Positions 1-8,181 of a stretch of DNA of 64,000 bases are shown here, one piece after another. Below the pieces are notes generated by a model. It saw only the letters and a program-made list of their open reading frames with translations, did not search any database and was not told the origin of the DNA. Each line of letters starts with the position of its first letter. Positions within the stretch are counted from its first letter, which is position 1. The DNA is from Actinophytocola oryzae (GTDB taxonomy: Bacteria; Actinomycetota; Actinomycetes; Mycobacteriales; Pseudonocardiaceae): the NCBI RefSeq assembly GCF_004364325.1, contig NZ_SOCP01000009.1:1-64000 (forward strand), given 5' to 3'. Position numbers and translations under genes: made by a program.

Positions 1-129
1 CCGGCCATCACGTTCAGCTGTCACCATCACTCCACCCAGCAAGCCCAGACCCACCCGCCGACCAGCCAGGACCACCTAACCGACCGGCATTGGGCCTAGC
101 CGCCGGATTCGCCCTCGGTGGACCCGATC

Positions 130-175
130 GCGGGACGCGGCGGCGTGACCGTGTCGGACCGCCGCCCGCGTCCGC
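130..175 (-). terminator. Probable terminator hairpin of the acidic secreted protein gene
   Basis: An imperfect GC-rich inverted repeat has arms at about 130-143 and 159-175, with two single-base bulges. It starts 11 bases beyond the stop codon of the minus-strand gene that ends at 186. There is no T-run, which is usual in high-GC actinobacteria. I see no gene in bases 1-129. Confidence 0.4.
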
Positions 176-185
176 GCGAGGACTA

Positions 186-629
186 CTACTCGTCGTCGCC
201 CGACTGGGCCTCGTCGATGGGCTGCGTCTCGTCGGCCTCGTCGACGGGCTGGGCCTCGTCGGCCGGTGCCGTCTCGTCCGCGGGTGCCTCCTCGGCAGGC
301 GGTGTCGGCTCGGTCTTGTCGCAGGAGTGCGCGGTCACGATGCGTCCGTGGTGGAACCTGGACTGGCAGGTGTACACCGGCTCGCTGGAGCTCGTGAAGA
401 TAAACACCTCACCGTCGACGAAGGCGTACTGCTGCTCGTCCGAGTCACAGCCCAGGGCGTCGATGCTGTCCGGCAGGTTCGAGTCGTCCACGTAGTCGCA
501 CTGAAGGGTCTGGACCTCGGGGGCGGGTGCTGCCGATGCGGACAACGGTGCGGCCACGGCCATTGCCACCGCGGCGCCCAGTACCGCGGCGTGGGAAACG
601 ATCCGACGAGTCAGTCGACGAGTGGTCAT
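186..629 (-). CDS. Small secreted protein with acidic Ala/Glu/Pro-rich tail
   Basis: This is a 147-residue protein of unknown function. I chose the ATG at 629 because a GAGGAG ribosome site lies just upstream and the product then opens with a normal signal peptide: MTTRRLTRR, a hydrophobic Ala/Val stretch, and cleavage near ASAAPAP at about residue 34. The short mature domain has four cysteines (in QCDY, GCDS, TCQS and SCDK), enough for two disulfides. The last 45 residues are a low-complexity tail rich in Glu, Asp, Ala and Pro, in loose repeats such as PADE and PVDEADE, likely flexible and exported. The gene is divergent from the HelR gene across about 290 bases. No family is recognised. Confidence 0.75.
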   Translation of the reverse strand: MTTRRLTRRIVSHAAVLGAAVAMAVAAPLSASAAPAPEVQTLQCDYVDDSNLPDSIDALGCDSDEQQYAFVDGEVFIFTSSSEPVYTCQSRFHHGRIVTAHSCDKTEPTPPAEEAPADETAPADEAQPVDEADETQPIDEAQSGDDE

Positions 630-916
630 CCTCTGTCTCCTCTTGTTGTGCTGGAACGACAGGGCGCGTCCGGCAGTCGCCGAACGCGCCCGTCCCAGCA
701 CAACATCACCTCGGTGGCGCCACCACCGGGACAGCCGGAGTCCACCTGACCGGATGACACAGCCATCCGGAGGTTCGCGGATCGTGGTGTTGTCATTCAG
801 CGGCGTTTCACAGGAGCCACTTGACAAAGGGGAGACAATAAAAATTCGGCGCGCCCTCCGGAAACCATTGGAGAACTCGCCGTTCTTGAAGCCAGATTAA
901 CTGCTGTGAGGGGCAT

Positions 917-3112
917 GTGTCAACTCAGGGGTACGAAGAGGAACTGCGGTCCGAGCGGGGTTACGTGGCCGGGCTCTACACGCGGCTCGACGCCGAGCGC
1001 GTGCGGGTGAAGGGCGAGTACGACGCGGCGCTGCTGGGGACCGGCGGGACACCGATGGAGCGGGACGACCACGTGCGTGCGTCGGCCAGGGAGATGAGGC
1101 GGCTGTCCGTCGCGGACAACGGGCTGTGCTTCGGCCGGTTGGACACCCTTTCCGGTGAACATTCCTACATCGGCCGGATCGGCCTGTTCGACGAGGAGAA
1201 CGAGTACGAGCCGGTGCTGCTCGACTGGCGGGCACCCGCGGCGCGTCCCTTCTACGTCGCCACCGCCGTGACCCCGGAGAACATGCGCAGGCGCCGCCAG
1301 TTCCACACCCGGGGCCGTCAGGTCGTCGACTTCACCGACGAGGTGCTCGGCAGGCCCGGCGGCGAGGAGCGGGGGGACGCGGCCCTGCTCGCGGCGGTCA
1401 ACGCGCCGCGCGGCGAGGGCATGCGCGACATCGTGGCGACGATCCAGGCCGAGCAGGACGAGATCATCCGGCTCGACCACCCCGGCGTGCTGGTGATCGA
1501 GGGCGGCCCCGGCACGGGCAAGACCGTGGTGGCGCTGCACCGCGTCGCGTACCTGCTCTACACGCACCGGGAGCGGATGGAACGCCACGGCGTGCTCGTG
1601 GTCGGGCCCAACCCGTCGTTCCTGAACCACATCGGCCGCGTCCTGCCGTCGCTGGGCGAGTCCGACGTGGTGTTCGTGACCACCGGCGACCTCGTGCCGG
1701 GCATGCGCGTCACCGCCGAGGACACGCCGGAGGTCGCGCGGCTCAAGGGATCGCTGCGGATCCTCGACGTGCTCGCCGCCGCGGTCGCCGACCGCCAGCG
1801 GCTGCCGGAGCGACCGGTGGAGCTCGACCTGGCGGGCGCCGCGGTGAGGATCGACGCCGAGACCGCGCAGTGGGCCCGGGAGGAGGCACGCGACAGCGGG
1901 TTGCCGCACAACGAGGCCCGCGCGGTGTTCACCGAGATCGTCACGTACGTGCTCACCGAGCGGGCGCTGGGGCGGATCGGCCGTGGCTGGCTGTCCCGCA
2001 GGGACCGTGACGCGTGGGAGCGGATGCGTGCCGACCTGGTCAAGGAGCTGGCCGAGGACGACACGTTCACCGCCGCCCTCGACGAGCTGTGGCCGATCCT
2101 GCCGCCGGAGAAGCTGTTGGCGCAGCTGTACACGTCCCCGGAGCGGCTGCGTGCGGCGGGCGGTGACCAGGCGCTGCTGCGTGCCGACGGCGACGCGTGG
2201 ACGGTGTCGGACGTGCCGCTGCTCGACGAGCTGGTCGACCTGCTGGGTCGCCACGAGCCCGTCGACCAGACGGCGGAGCGCCGGCGCAGGGCGGAGGCCG
2301 AGTACGCGGCCAGGGTCCTGGACAGCCTCGTCAGCCGCCAGGACTCGATGGACGACGAGGACCACCTGTTCGCCACGGACCTGCTCTACGCCGAGGACCT
2401 CGGGGACCGCTTCGTCGAACACGACACCAGGGGCCTTGCCGAACGTGCCGCCGCGGACCGCGACTGGACCTACCGCCACGTCGTGGTCGACGAGGCACAG
2501 GAACTGTCCGAAATGGACTGGCGGCTGCTGATGCGGCGCTGCCCGGGCAAGTCGTTCACGGTCGTCGGCGATCTCGCGCAGCGCCGCTCGGAGGCGGGTG
2601 CGACGGAGTGGGCCACGATGCTGGAGCCGTACGTGCCCGGCCGCTGGGTGTACCGGTCGCTGTCGGTCAACTACCGCACCCCCGCGGAGATCATGACCGT
2701 CGCCGCCGCGCTGCTGGCCGAGTTCGCACCGGGGGTGACGCCGCCGGACTCGGTTCGCGCGTGCGGTGTCGCGCCGTGGTCGCGCCGGGTCTCCGAGGAC
2801 GAGCTGCCTGCCGCGATCGAGGAGTTCGTCCGGGACGAGGCGGGCCGCGAGGGCACCAGCGTCGTGATCGGGCCGCCCGGTGTGCCCGGCGCGGTGGCGG
2901 CGTCGGAGACCAAGGGGCTCGAGTTCGACGCCGTCCTGGTCGTGGCGCCGGACCGGATCCTCGCCGACGGCCCGCGTGGCGCGGCCGAGCTGTACGTGGC
3001 GCTCACCCGTGCCACCCAGCGCCTGGGCGTCCTGCACGAGGGGCCGCTGCCCGCCGCTCTCTCCGGACTGGTCGAGAGGGGGACACCGGCCGAGGTCCAG
3101 CGGTCGGCGTAG
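917..3112 (+). CDS. helR: RNA polymerase recycling ATPase of the HelR/HelD family (UvrD-like)
   Basis: This 731-residue superfamily 1 helicase-like ATPase belongs to the HelD/HelR group, which binds RNA polymerase and frees it from DNA or from rifampicin. The N-terminal coiled-coil segment (SERGYVAGLYTRLDAER, about 13-29) is typical of the family. Walker A is GGPGTGKT at 196-203. Walker B is VVDEAQE at about 522-528. Later helicase motifs are SVNYRTP (about 584), ETKGLEFD (about 664) and YVALTRA (about 692). The start is GTG at 917 behind GAGGGG, and an overlapping ATG at 915 is out of frame. Upstream, TTGACA lies at 821-826 but no convincing -10 follows at normal spacing. I do not see the palindromic rifampicin-associated element described for such genes, so induction by rifampicin cannot be read from the sequence. 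HelR rather than plain HelD is my best judgement. Confidence 0.85.
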   Translation: MSTQGYEEELRSERGYVAGLYTRLDAERVRVKGEYDAALLGTGGTPMERDDHVRASAREMRRLSVADNGLCFGRLDTLSGEHSYIGRIGLFDEENEYEPVLLDWRAPAARPFYVATAVTPENMRRRRQFHTRGRQVVDFTDEVLGRPGGEERGDAALLAAVNAPRGEGMRDIVATIQAEQDEIIRLDHPGVLVIEGGPGTGKTVVALHRVAYLLYTHRERMERHGVLVVGPNPSFLNHIGRVLPSLGESDVVFVTTGDLVPGMRVTAEDTPEVARLKGSLRILDVLAAAVADRQRLPERPVELDLAGAAVRIDAETAQWAREEARDSGLPHNEARAVFTEIVTYVLTERALGRIGRGWLSRRDRDAWERMRADLVKELAEDDTFTAALDELWPILPPEKLLAQLYTSPERLRAAGGDQALLRADGDAWTVSDVPLLDELVDLLGRHEPVDQTAERRRRAEAEYAARVLDSLVSRQDSMDDEDHLFATDLLYAEDLGDRFVEHDTRGLAERAAADRDWTYRHVVVDEAQELSEMDWRLLMRRCPGKSFTVVGDLAQRRSEAGATEWATMLEPYVPGRWVYRSLSVNYRTPAEIMTVAAALLAEFAPGVTPPDSVRACGVAPWSRRVSEDELPAAIEEFVRDEAGREGTSVVIGPPGVPGAVAASETKGLEFDAVLVVAPDRILADGPRGAAELYVALTRATQRLGVLHEGPLPAALSGLVERGTPAEVQRSA

Positions 3113-3117
3113 CGGCC

Positions 3118-3158
3118 GGCGTGCGGCCGGTCCCGACCGGGACCGGCCGCGACACGCC
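3118..3158. terminator. Bidirectional terminator between convergent genes
   Basis: A perfect 12-base stem (3123-3134 with 3139-3150, loop GACC) is extended by GGCGTG at 3118-3123 against CACGCC at 3153-3158. It fills nearly all of the space between the stop of the HelR gene and the stop of the sialidase gene on the other strand, so it can serve both. Confidence 0.8.
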
Positions 3159-3161
3159 GTC

Positions 3162-4367
3162 CTAGCCGGCGCAGCCCGCGTCGGTCACGCCGCCCTGCAC
3201 CCAGGCGAGGTTGACCTTGCGGAACGCGATCGACCGGTGGGAGGTCGAGTTGCTCGCGGTGTTCTCGTTCACCTCGACCAGGGCGCCGATGGTGAAGTCG
3301 GCGGTCTTCGCGATGCTGGAGTAGCCGCCTTCCTCGTACGTGGCGCTCTCACCGGGGAGCGGGGCGTCCGACAGCGGGCGGCTGTAGCCCCACGTGCGGC
3401 CCTCGTCCTCGCTCACGCGGATGCGCATCTTCGTCCGCGTCTCGGTGCTCGCGGAGTTCAGGAACGCCAGTCGGGCGGGTGCGTCGGCGTTGTACCGCAT
3501 CACCGAGCCCTCGTTCTTCGGGTCGAGCAGGCAGCCGGGCGTCGTGAACGCCGTGAAGCCCGACTCGATCGAGCCGCGTGCCACCCACCGGCGCCGCGCG
3601 GTCTCCCACGCCGTGCTCGACGGCCGGTCGTTGCGGTACAGCGTGCCGTCGGCCAGCTCCAGGACCGTCGACTCGCCGGTCTGCTCCATCGCCGCCCCTG
3701 CCGTCGTGCGCAGCAGCGCGACCTTCCACGTCGCGCCGTGGTCGTCGCTGTAGATGTTGCGGTGCTGCGCCGGGATCACGAGCCTGCCCGGGTCGTGGAC
3801 GGTGGTCTGGATGCCGACACCGGGGCCGACCGCGTCCCAGTTCCAGCTCGCGCCCGACGCCAGCGTGCGGGGCTTCAGTGTCGACGACAGGTTCACCGGC
3901 GCGGAGAAGCTGACGCCGTCGTTCGTGCTCGACGACACCCACACCTGGCGGTCGTCCCACGAGTCGACCGTGCCGCTGGTCGCCGGTTGGAAATTCATAA
4001 ACAACCAGATCTTGTTGTTCGAGCGGTCGACCACCGCCGTGGGGTTGCCCCACACGCCCTGCCCGGACCCGACCACCTCGGTGAGCGCCGACCACGTGGC
4101 CCCGTCGTTAGTCGAGCGCTTGTACAGCAGGTTGATGTTGCCGAAGTCCCCGTTGTCGTCCGCGCGGCCCTCGGCGAACGCGATCAGCGTGTCGTTGTTC
4201 GTCCTGATCAGCGACGGGATGCGGAACGAGTGGTAGGTGACCCCGTTCAGCGACTCGCCGCCGCCGTCGAACAGGATCCGCTCCGAGTGGGTCGCCGCGG
4301 CCGACACGGGGACCGGAGCGAGAACGAGCGCGACGAGCGGCAGCAGGACAGCGAGTAGTCGTCTCAT
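3162..4367 (-). CDS. Secreted exo-alpha-sialidase (GH33)
   Basis: This 401-residue enzyme should release terminal sialic acid from glycoconjugates outside the cell. The signal peptide is MRRLLAVLLPLVALVLAP with cleavage near SAAA, which supports the start at 4367 rather than the TTG at 4388. The hallmark FRIP motif is at 48-51, where the Arg is part of the sialidase arginine triad. Four Asp boxes of the form S-x-D-x-G-x-x-W or close variants are seen: STNDGATW (85-92), STNDGVSF, SDDHGATW and SEDEGRTW. The chain ends right after the beta-propeller, with no added carbohydrate-binding module. No clear Shine-Dalgarno precedes the ATG. A TAATAA element about 10 bases upstream could act as a -10 for a nearly leaderless message. 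Confidence 0.88.
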   Translation of the reverse strand: MRRLLAVLLPLVALVLAPVPVSAAATHSERILFDGGGESLNGVTYHSFRIPSLIRTNNDTLIAFAEGRADDNGDFGNINLLYKRSTNDGATWSALTEVVGSGQGVWGNPTAVVDRSNNKIWLFMNFQPATSGTVDSWDDRQVWVSSSTNDGVSFSAPVNLSSTLKPRTLASGASWNWDAVGPGVGIQTTVHDPGRLVIPAQHRNIYSDDHGATWKVALLRTTAGAAMEQTGESTVLELADGTLYRNDRPSSTAWETARRRWVARGSIESGFTAFTTPGCLLDPKNEGSVMRYNADAPARLAFLNSASTETRTKMRIRVSEDEGRTWGYSRPLSDAPLPGESATYEEGGYSSIAKTADFTIGALVEVNENTASNSTSHRSIAFRKVNLAWVQGGVTDAGCAG

Positions 4368-4418
4368 GAGGTAGTTATTACCGCACAACCACGGCTTTGA
4401 GGTGGTTCACGCCGAAAC

Positions 4419-4463
4419 GGGCCGAGCCGCCGAGGCCCCCTCGCGGGCGCGGCGGCTCGGCCC
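4419..4463 (-). terminator. Terminator of the peroxidase gene
   Basis: A perfect 13-base stem (4419-4431 with 4451-4463, 19-base loop) begins 5 bases after the peroxidase stop codon. It separates the peroxidase from the next minus-strand gene, the sialidase, so the two are likely separate transcripts. Confidence 0.75.
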
Positions 4464-4467
4464 ACGC

Positions 4468-6114
4468 TCAGTCGCCCAGCGGGTTGAGCAGGTCCGCCTT
4501 GCCCTCGAAGGCGAACAGGAGCAGGTCGGTCATCCGGAACGTCCGCCGGTCCGGCCCGAGCGTCGGCCGCCACGACCCGTCCCGCACAGTCGAGATCCGG
4601 CTGCCCTCCATCGCGCGGTGGAACAGCTCGGCGACGATCCGCCCGCCGACCGCGCCGAGCCGGCCGTTGTCGAACTCGGCCTCACGCAGCACGTAGAACC
4701 ACAACGGCGTGTCGGCGCTGACGGCGGCACGCTGCTCGGTCGTGAGCCCGGCGAGCGTCGCGCCCTGGTTGCCGTCCAGGATCTGCGCCTCGGTCAGCGG
4801 CGGGACGCCGAACAGCGCCGCCATCTGCTGGCCGCTCGCCAACCGCACCATGTTCGCGCGCGTCAGGTTCCGGAACGCGAGGTTGCGCTGGATCGGCGGG
4901 ATCTCCGTGCCACGGCCGCCGAACGTGCCCGCGGGCAGCTGCGCGAGCGGGTTGACGAGCAGCGAGTCGATCCGCCGCGCGACGTTCCCGCTGCCCGCGG
5001 GCACCGCGAGGTCCGGCCGGTTCGACTCGGTGAAGTCGTAGAGACGGCGGAAGTCCACGATCCAGTTGGTCGGCAGCGTCATCACGGTGCCGGAGTTCGG
5101 GTCGTCCAGGTCCGGCAGGGTGGCGGCCCCGTCGAAGTTGCCCGCCACACCGGTGAACGTGAACAGCTGGAACAGCGTCGCGGGGCCGACCGGCCCACCC
5201 GTCCTGAACACGCGGTTCCACTGGTAGGCGGCGCGCACCATGCTGTGCCCGAACCGGTAGGCCGCGACCGCGAACTCGAGCGGCATCGTCGGCGGCCTGC
5301 CGAAGTGCCTGCGGCCGGGTGCCTCGAAGAACCGCCTGCCGTTGGTGAACACGTCGGCGACGACCGCCGGGTCGACCACCCTCGGCAGGAAGTCGGTCCG
5401 CAGCATCCACTGGTAGTGGCGGACGACCTCGTCGCGGGTGGCGTCGAACAGCCGGTTGCCACGCAGCCCCCGGAGTGCGAGCTCGTCCGCGACCCGGTTG
5501 TGGAAGCGGATGAACGCGAGGTGGGTCTGTGCGACCGCCAGGTTCTCGTCGTTGCGCAGGTCCGGGATGAGCGGCCGGCGGCGGTCCGCCGGCGTGCCGG
5601 TCGTGCCGCCGACCCTCGGCAGGTCGTAGCCCTCGATCTCCCTGTCCACGCCCGCGTCCCCGGCCGGGAAGCCGGCCCGCGAAGTGGTGCCGACCTTCAG
5701 GCGCACACCGTCGCGCTGGTAGAAGGCCCGGTCGTGCCGGTCGGCCGGACCGCGCCCGTAGACCGAGTCCAGGTCGAGCGCGGGGGAGCGGCCCTGGTCC
5801 AGCTCGTGGTCCGGCACGTCCTCGCCCAGCTCCGCGTCGGTGCGGTCCAGCGTCAGGTCGTGGTCGACGAACTGGCCGAGATAGGTGAACCCCGCGGGCA
5901 CCTCCGCGTCCCCCTGCGGTACCGCCGCGGTGATCGCCTCGGTGAGCGCGGCGCGTGTCGCCTCGTCGACGGGCTCCCCCTCGGGCCCGAGCCGGGAGAA
6001 CCGGAAGCGGTGCTCTCCCTTGTGTCGCGCCCGCCTGTTCGGCCGCCCCTCGCGGTCGAACTCGAGCACTCCCTCGTCCACGACGAAGAAGCTGTTTCGT
6101 GCGTGTCTCGACAT
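4468..6114 (-). CDS. Animal-type haem peroxidase family protein
   Basis: This 548-residue protein belongs to the cyclooxygenase/peroxidasin-type haem peroxidase superfamily. The distal histidine sits in GQFVDHD (His85). The calcium-site-like LDLDSVYG segment follows, and the proximal histidine is in the RFGHSM motif at about residue 290. No signal peptide is present, so it probably acts in the cytoplasm, and its substrate is unknown. The start at 6114 has a GGGGGA site 6 bases upstream; longer in-frame starts lack homology to the family. It is divergent from the amphi-Trp gene across a 165-base gap holding a perfect 12-base palindrome. Bacterial members oxidise halides, fatty acids or phenols, and the sequence alone does not decide which. 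Confidence 0.85.
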   Translation of the reverse strand: MSRHARNSFFVVDEGVLEFDREGRPNRRARHKGEHRFRFSRLGPEGEPVDEATRAALTEAITAAVPQGDAEVPAGFTYLGQFVDHDLTLDRTDAELGEDVPDHELDQGRSPALDLDSVYGRGPADRHDRAFYQRDGVRLKVGTTSRAGFPAGDAGVDREIEGYDLPRVGGTTGTPADRRRPLIPDLRNDENLAVAQTHLAFIRFHNRVADELALRGLRGNRLFDATRDEVVRHYQWMLRTDFLPRVVDPAVVADVFTNGRRFFEAPGRRHFGRPPTMPLEFAVAAYRFGHSMVRAAYQWNRVFRTGGPVGPATLFQLFTFTGVAGNFDGAATLPDLDDPNSGTVMTLPTNWIVDFRRLYDFTESNRPDLAVPAGSGNVARRIDSLLVNPLAQLPAGTFGGRGTEIPPIQRNLAFRNLTRANMVRLASGQQMAALFGVPPLTEAQILDGNQGATLAGLTTEQRAAVSADTPLWFYVLREAEFDNGRLGAVGGRIVAELFHRAMEGSRISTVRDGSWRPTLGPDRRTFRMTDLLLFAFEGKADLLNPLGD

Positions 6115-6212
6115 GAATTTCCCCCACTGCAACGCCGACACGGACAGCCGGCCTCGTGACCAAGAGAGTCCTGTCAGGCGGCCGAGATACACCAAGGGGC
6201 AAAACTGTGCCT

Positions 6213-6224
6213 ACCCGATCGGGT
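6213..6224. promoter_or_regulatory. 12-base perfect palindrome in a divergent promoter region
   Basis: ACCCGATCGGGT lies between the divergent peroxidase (start 6114) and amphi-Trp (start 6280) genes. Its position fits an operator for a dimeric repressor such as a TetR protein. No such regulator is encoded next to it. Confidence 0.4.
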
Positions 6225-6279
6225 GATTCAATACGGACAGTGGCGACCAAATCCGGCGTCGCCCTGGTGAGGAGGTCAC

Positions 6280-6540
6280 GTGTCCGACGCGACGAGGGAT
6301 GTCGAACGCTTCTATTCGACGGCCGAGGTGGTCGCGAAGCTCCGGCGCCTGGCGGACGCGCTGGAGGCGGAGACCCCGTTCCGCATCCAGATCGCGGGCG
6401 AGCGCGTCCGCGTGCCTGCCCGCGCCGAGTTCTCCCTGGAACACGAGCGCGGCGACGGGGAGGAGGAGATCGAGTTCCAGCTGAAGTGGAAGCTCGACCC
6501 GGGAGCCACCGAGGCGGACGACGACTCCCCGGAGGTGTGA
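6280..6540 (+). CDS. Amphi-Trp domain-containing protein
   Basis: This 86-residue protein matches the amphi-Trp family of small stand-alone proteins of unknown function. The pattern is a helix resembling FYSTAEVVAKLRRLADALEA (residues about 11-30), two beta strands (FRIQIAG, RVRVPA) and the end motif EEIEFQLKW with the conserved Trp near residue 72. The start is GTG with GAGGAGG 5 bases upstream. It converges on the oxidoreductase gene with a 4-base gap. Confidence 0.8.
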   Translation: MSDATRDVERFYSTAEVVAKLRRLADALEAETPFRIQIAGERVRVPARAEFSLEHERGDGEEEIEFQLKWKLDPGATEADDDSPEV

Positions 6541-6544
6541 CGAG

Positions 6545-7489
6545 CTAGGGAACCACCACGACCTTGCCCCGGACGTTGCCATCGCGCAGGTAGGTGATCG
6601 CGGCGGCCGCGTCGGGCAGGGCGAAGGTCCGGTCGACCGCCGGCGTGACCGTGCCGTCTGCCAACAGCCCGGCGAGACGCACCAGCGACGCCTTGTTCTC
6701 CAGGGAGATCGGGGCACGCAGGCGCTGGCTCGTGAACGGGGAGCGCAGCAACGCGCCGAACGGGCGGTCCAGCGCGCCGATCCAGCGACCGCCCTCCTCC
6801 GAGCCGATCAACACCAGAGAGCCGCGCGGGGTGAGCAGGCTTCGCAGCACCGGGAACGGGCGGCTGCCCGCGATGTCCAGCACCAGGTCGTACTCGCCGG
6901 TCACGTCCTCGGCGCGGTAGTCGATCACCTTCCTGGCACCGAGAGAGCGGACCAGCTCCAGCTTCCTCGGGCCGCACACGCCCGTCACCTCGGCGCCCAT
7001 GGCCACGGCGAGCTGGACCGCGTACGAGCCGACGCCCCCGCCGGCACCGATCACCAGCACGCACTGACCCGCCTCGAGGTCGCGCAGCGCCGTGAGGGCC
7101 GTGCACCCGGACACCGCGACGGCCGCCGCCTGTTCGAAGGTCACGTTCGGCGGCTTGGGGACCAGCGTCCGTGCCGTGGCGTACTCGGCGAAGGTGCCCC
7201 TCCCCACCCCGAACACCTCGTCGCCCGGGTGGAAGTCCGTCACCTCCGCGCCGACCTTCTCCACCACCCCCGCCACGTCCATGCCGGGGACCGGGAACCG
7301 GGGGCGCCGCAGGCCGAAGGCCAGGCGGCCCAACAGGGGGAGCCCCGAGACCTGGTGCCAGGTGCCCTGGTCGACGCCCGCGGCGCGAACCCGGACGAGG
7401 ACCTCCTTCGGTCCCGGCACCGGCAGGTCGATGTCGCGTAGCTCGAGGACGTCCGGCTCGCCGTAGCGGTCCTGTGTCATCGCCTTCAT
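6545..7489 (-). CDS. NAD(P)-dependent quinone oxidoreductase-like MDR protein
   Basis: This 314-residue medium-chain dehydrogenase/reductase is of the zinc-free quinone oxidoreductase type. The N-terminal GroES-like domain carries GMDVAGVV and GDEVFGV. The Rossmann dinucleotide motif is GAGGGVGS at about 147-154. None of the zinc-binding Cys/His sets of alcohol dehydrogenases is present. It is the last gene of a three-gene minus-strand operon (ArsR regulator, small membrane protein, this enzyme) and starts 1 base after the preceding stop, with GGTGGA as ribosome site. Co-transcription with a regulator suggests induction by an electrophile or quinone, which is inference. Confidence 0.82.
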   Translation of the reverse strand: MKAMTQDRYGEPDVLELRDIDLPVPGPKEVLVRVRAAGVDQGTWHQVSGLPLLGRLAFGLRRPRFPVPGMDVAGVVEKVGAEVTDFHPGDEVFGVGRGTFAEYATARTLVPKPPNVTFEQAAAVAVSGCTALTALRDLEAGQCVLVIGAGGGVGSYAVQLAVAMGAEVTGVCGPRKLELVRSLGARKVIDYRAEDVTGEYDLVLDIAGSRPFPVLRSLLTPRGSLVLIGSEEGGRWIGALDRPFGALLRSPFTSQRLRAPISLENKASLVRLAGLLADGTVTPAVDRTFALPDAAAAITYLRDGNVRGKVVVVP

Positions 7490-7490
7490 G

Positions 7491-7751
7491 TCATTCCACC
7501 GTTCTCAGAATCTGCTCGACCGCGGCCGTGCGCGTGCGCAGCTCGGCGAGGTCCGCGGCCGCTCGCTGCTGGGCGTCCAGGGTGTTCTCGGCCAGTTGCT
7601 CGTAGCGGTGCACGAGCTGGCGAAGGCCGTCCTCCTGGTCTGCGACGATCCGCGCCTTGCGCAGGTCGAGGAAGGTGGACAGCGCGCCGCCGATGATGAT
7701 GATCACGACGACCATGGCGCCGAGGATGATGGCTGCGTTGGGCCAGGTCAC
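7491..7751 (-). CDS. Small membrane-anchored coiled-coil protein
   Basis: This 86-residue protein is not assigned to a family. One N-terminal transmembrane helix (about residues 6-28, rich in Ile and Val) is followed by a charged helical region to the end, with heptad-like leucines, consistent with a cytoplasmic coiled coil. The GTG start overlaps the stop of the ArsR gene in a GTGA junction, and the oxidoreductase gene begins 1 base after its stop, so all three should be translated together. Confidence 0.7.
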   Translation of the reverse strand: MTWPNAAIILGAMVVVIIIIGGALSTFLDLRKARIVADQEDGLRQLVHRYEQLAENTLDAQQRAAADLAELRTRTAAVEQILRTVE

Positions 7752-8065
7752 GTCTGCTCCTTGCGTGCCGGTGGGGTGAGGGAGTCGGCGGCGTCGGCCA
7801 GCGCCGCCGCGGTGAGGCGCACGTCGAAGTCGGTGACCTCGAAGTACTTCATGGCCTTGCCGTCCGCCGACAGCTCGAGGCTGCCGGACACGAGGCCCGC
7901 GGCCTCCAGCTTCTGCAGGTGCATGTGGAGCAGTGGGCGGCTGACGCCGATCTCGCGTGCCAGCTGGCTGACGTACTGCCGGCCCCCGGCCAGCCTGGCG
8001 ACGATCCGCAGCCGGATCGGGTTGGCCAGCGCGGCCAACAGCTCCACCAGGTCGTCGCCGGTCAT
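7748..8065 (-). CDS. ArsR-type winged-helix transcriptional regulator
   Basis: This 105-residue regulator has an ArsR-like fold. The region ALANPIRLRIVARLAGG (about 11-27) is the usual first helix pair. The recognition region is VSQLAREIGVSRPLLHMHLQKLEAAGLV (about 31-58). No metal-binding cysteines are present, so it is not a classical metal sensor. The start at 8065 is supported by AGGAGAG upstream. A perfect 9+9 inverted repeat lies 10 bases before the start and is a likely site of self-regulation. Genes downstream are the coiled-coil membrane protein and the oxidoreductase. Confidence 0.82.
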   Translation of the reverse strand: MTGDDLVELLAALANPIRLRIVARLAGGRQYVSQLAREIGVSRPLLHMHLQKLEAAGLVSGSLELSADGKAMKYFEVTDFDVRLTAAALADAADSLTPPARKEQT

Positions 8066-8075
8066 CTCTCTCCTA

Positions 8076-8101
8076 CACCTGTCATAATTCTCTGACAGGT
8101 G
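8076..8101. promoter_or_regulatory. Likely operator of the ArsR-type operon
   Basis: CACCTGTCA (8076-8084) and TGACAGGTG (8093-8101) form a perfect inverted repeat with an 8-base AT-rich spacer. The site ends 10 bases before the regulator start and lies about 80 bases before the divergent Excalibur gene, so it could affect both. Confidence 0.65.
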
Positions 8102-8181
8102 AAAGGCTAGCGCGACACGCATCGAACGCACAAGTCGCAGAATGCACGTAACAGGACGCTTGGTGCACCGATGCAACGGCC

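Noticed and set aside
821..846. TTGACA followed by an AT-rich stretch as a HelR promoter
   Set aside because: The best -10-like bases are only about 13 bases away, too close for a normal promoter; recorded only in the HelR entry.
920..3037. Long minus-strand frame of 705 codons opposite the HelR gene
   Set aside because: It is Arg/His/Pro/Gly-rich without domains and lies fully opposite a gene with clear helicase motifs; a high-GC shadow frame.
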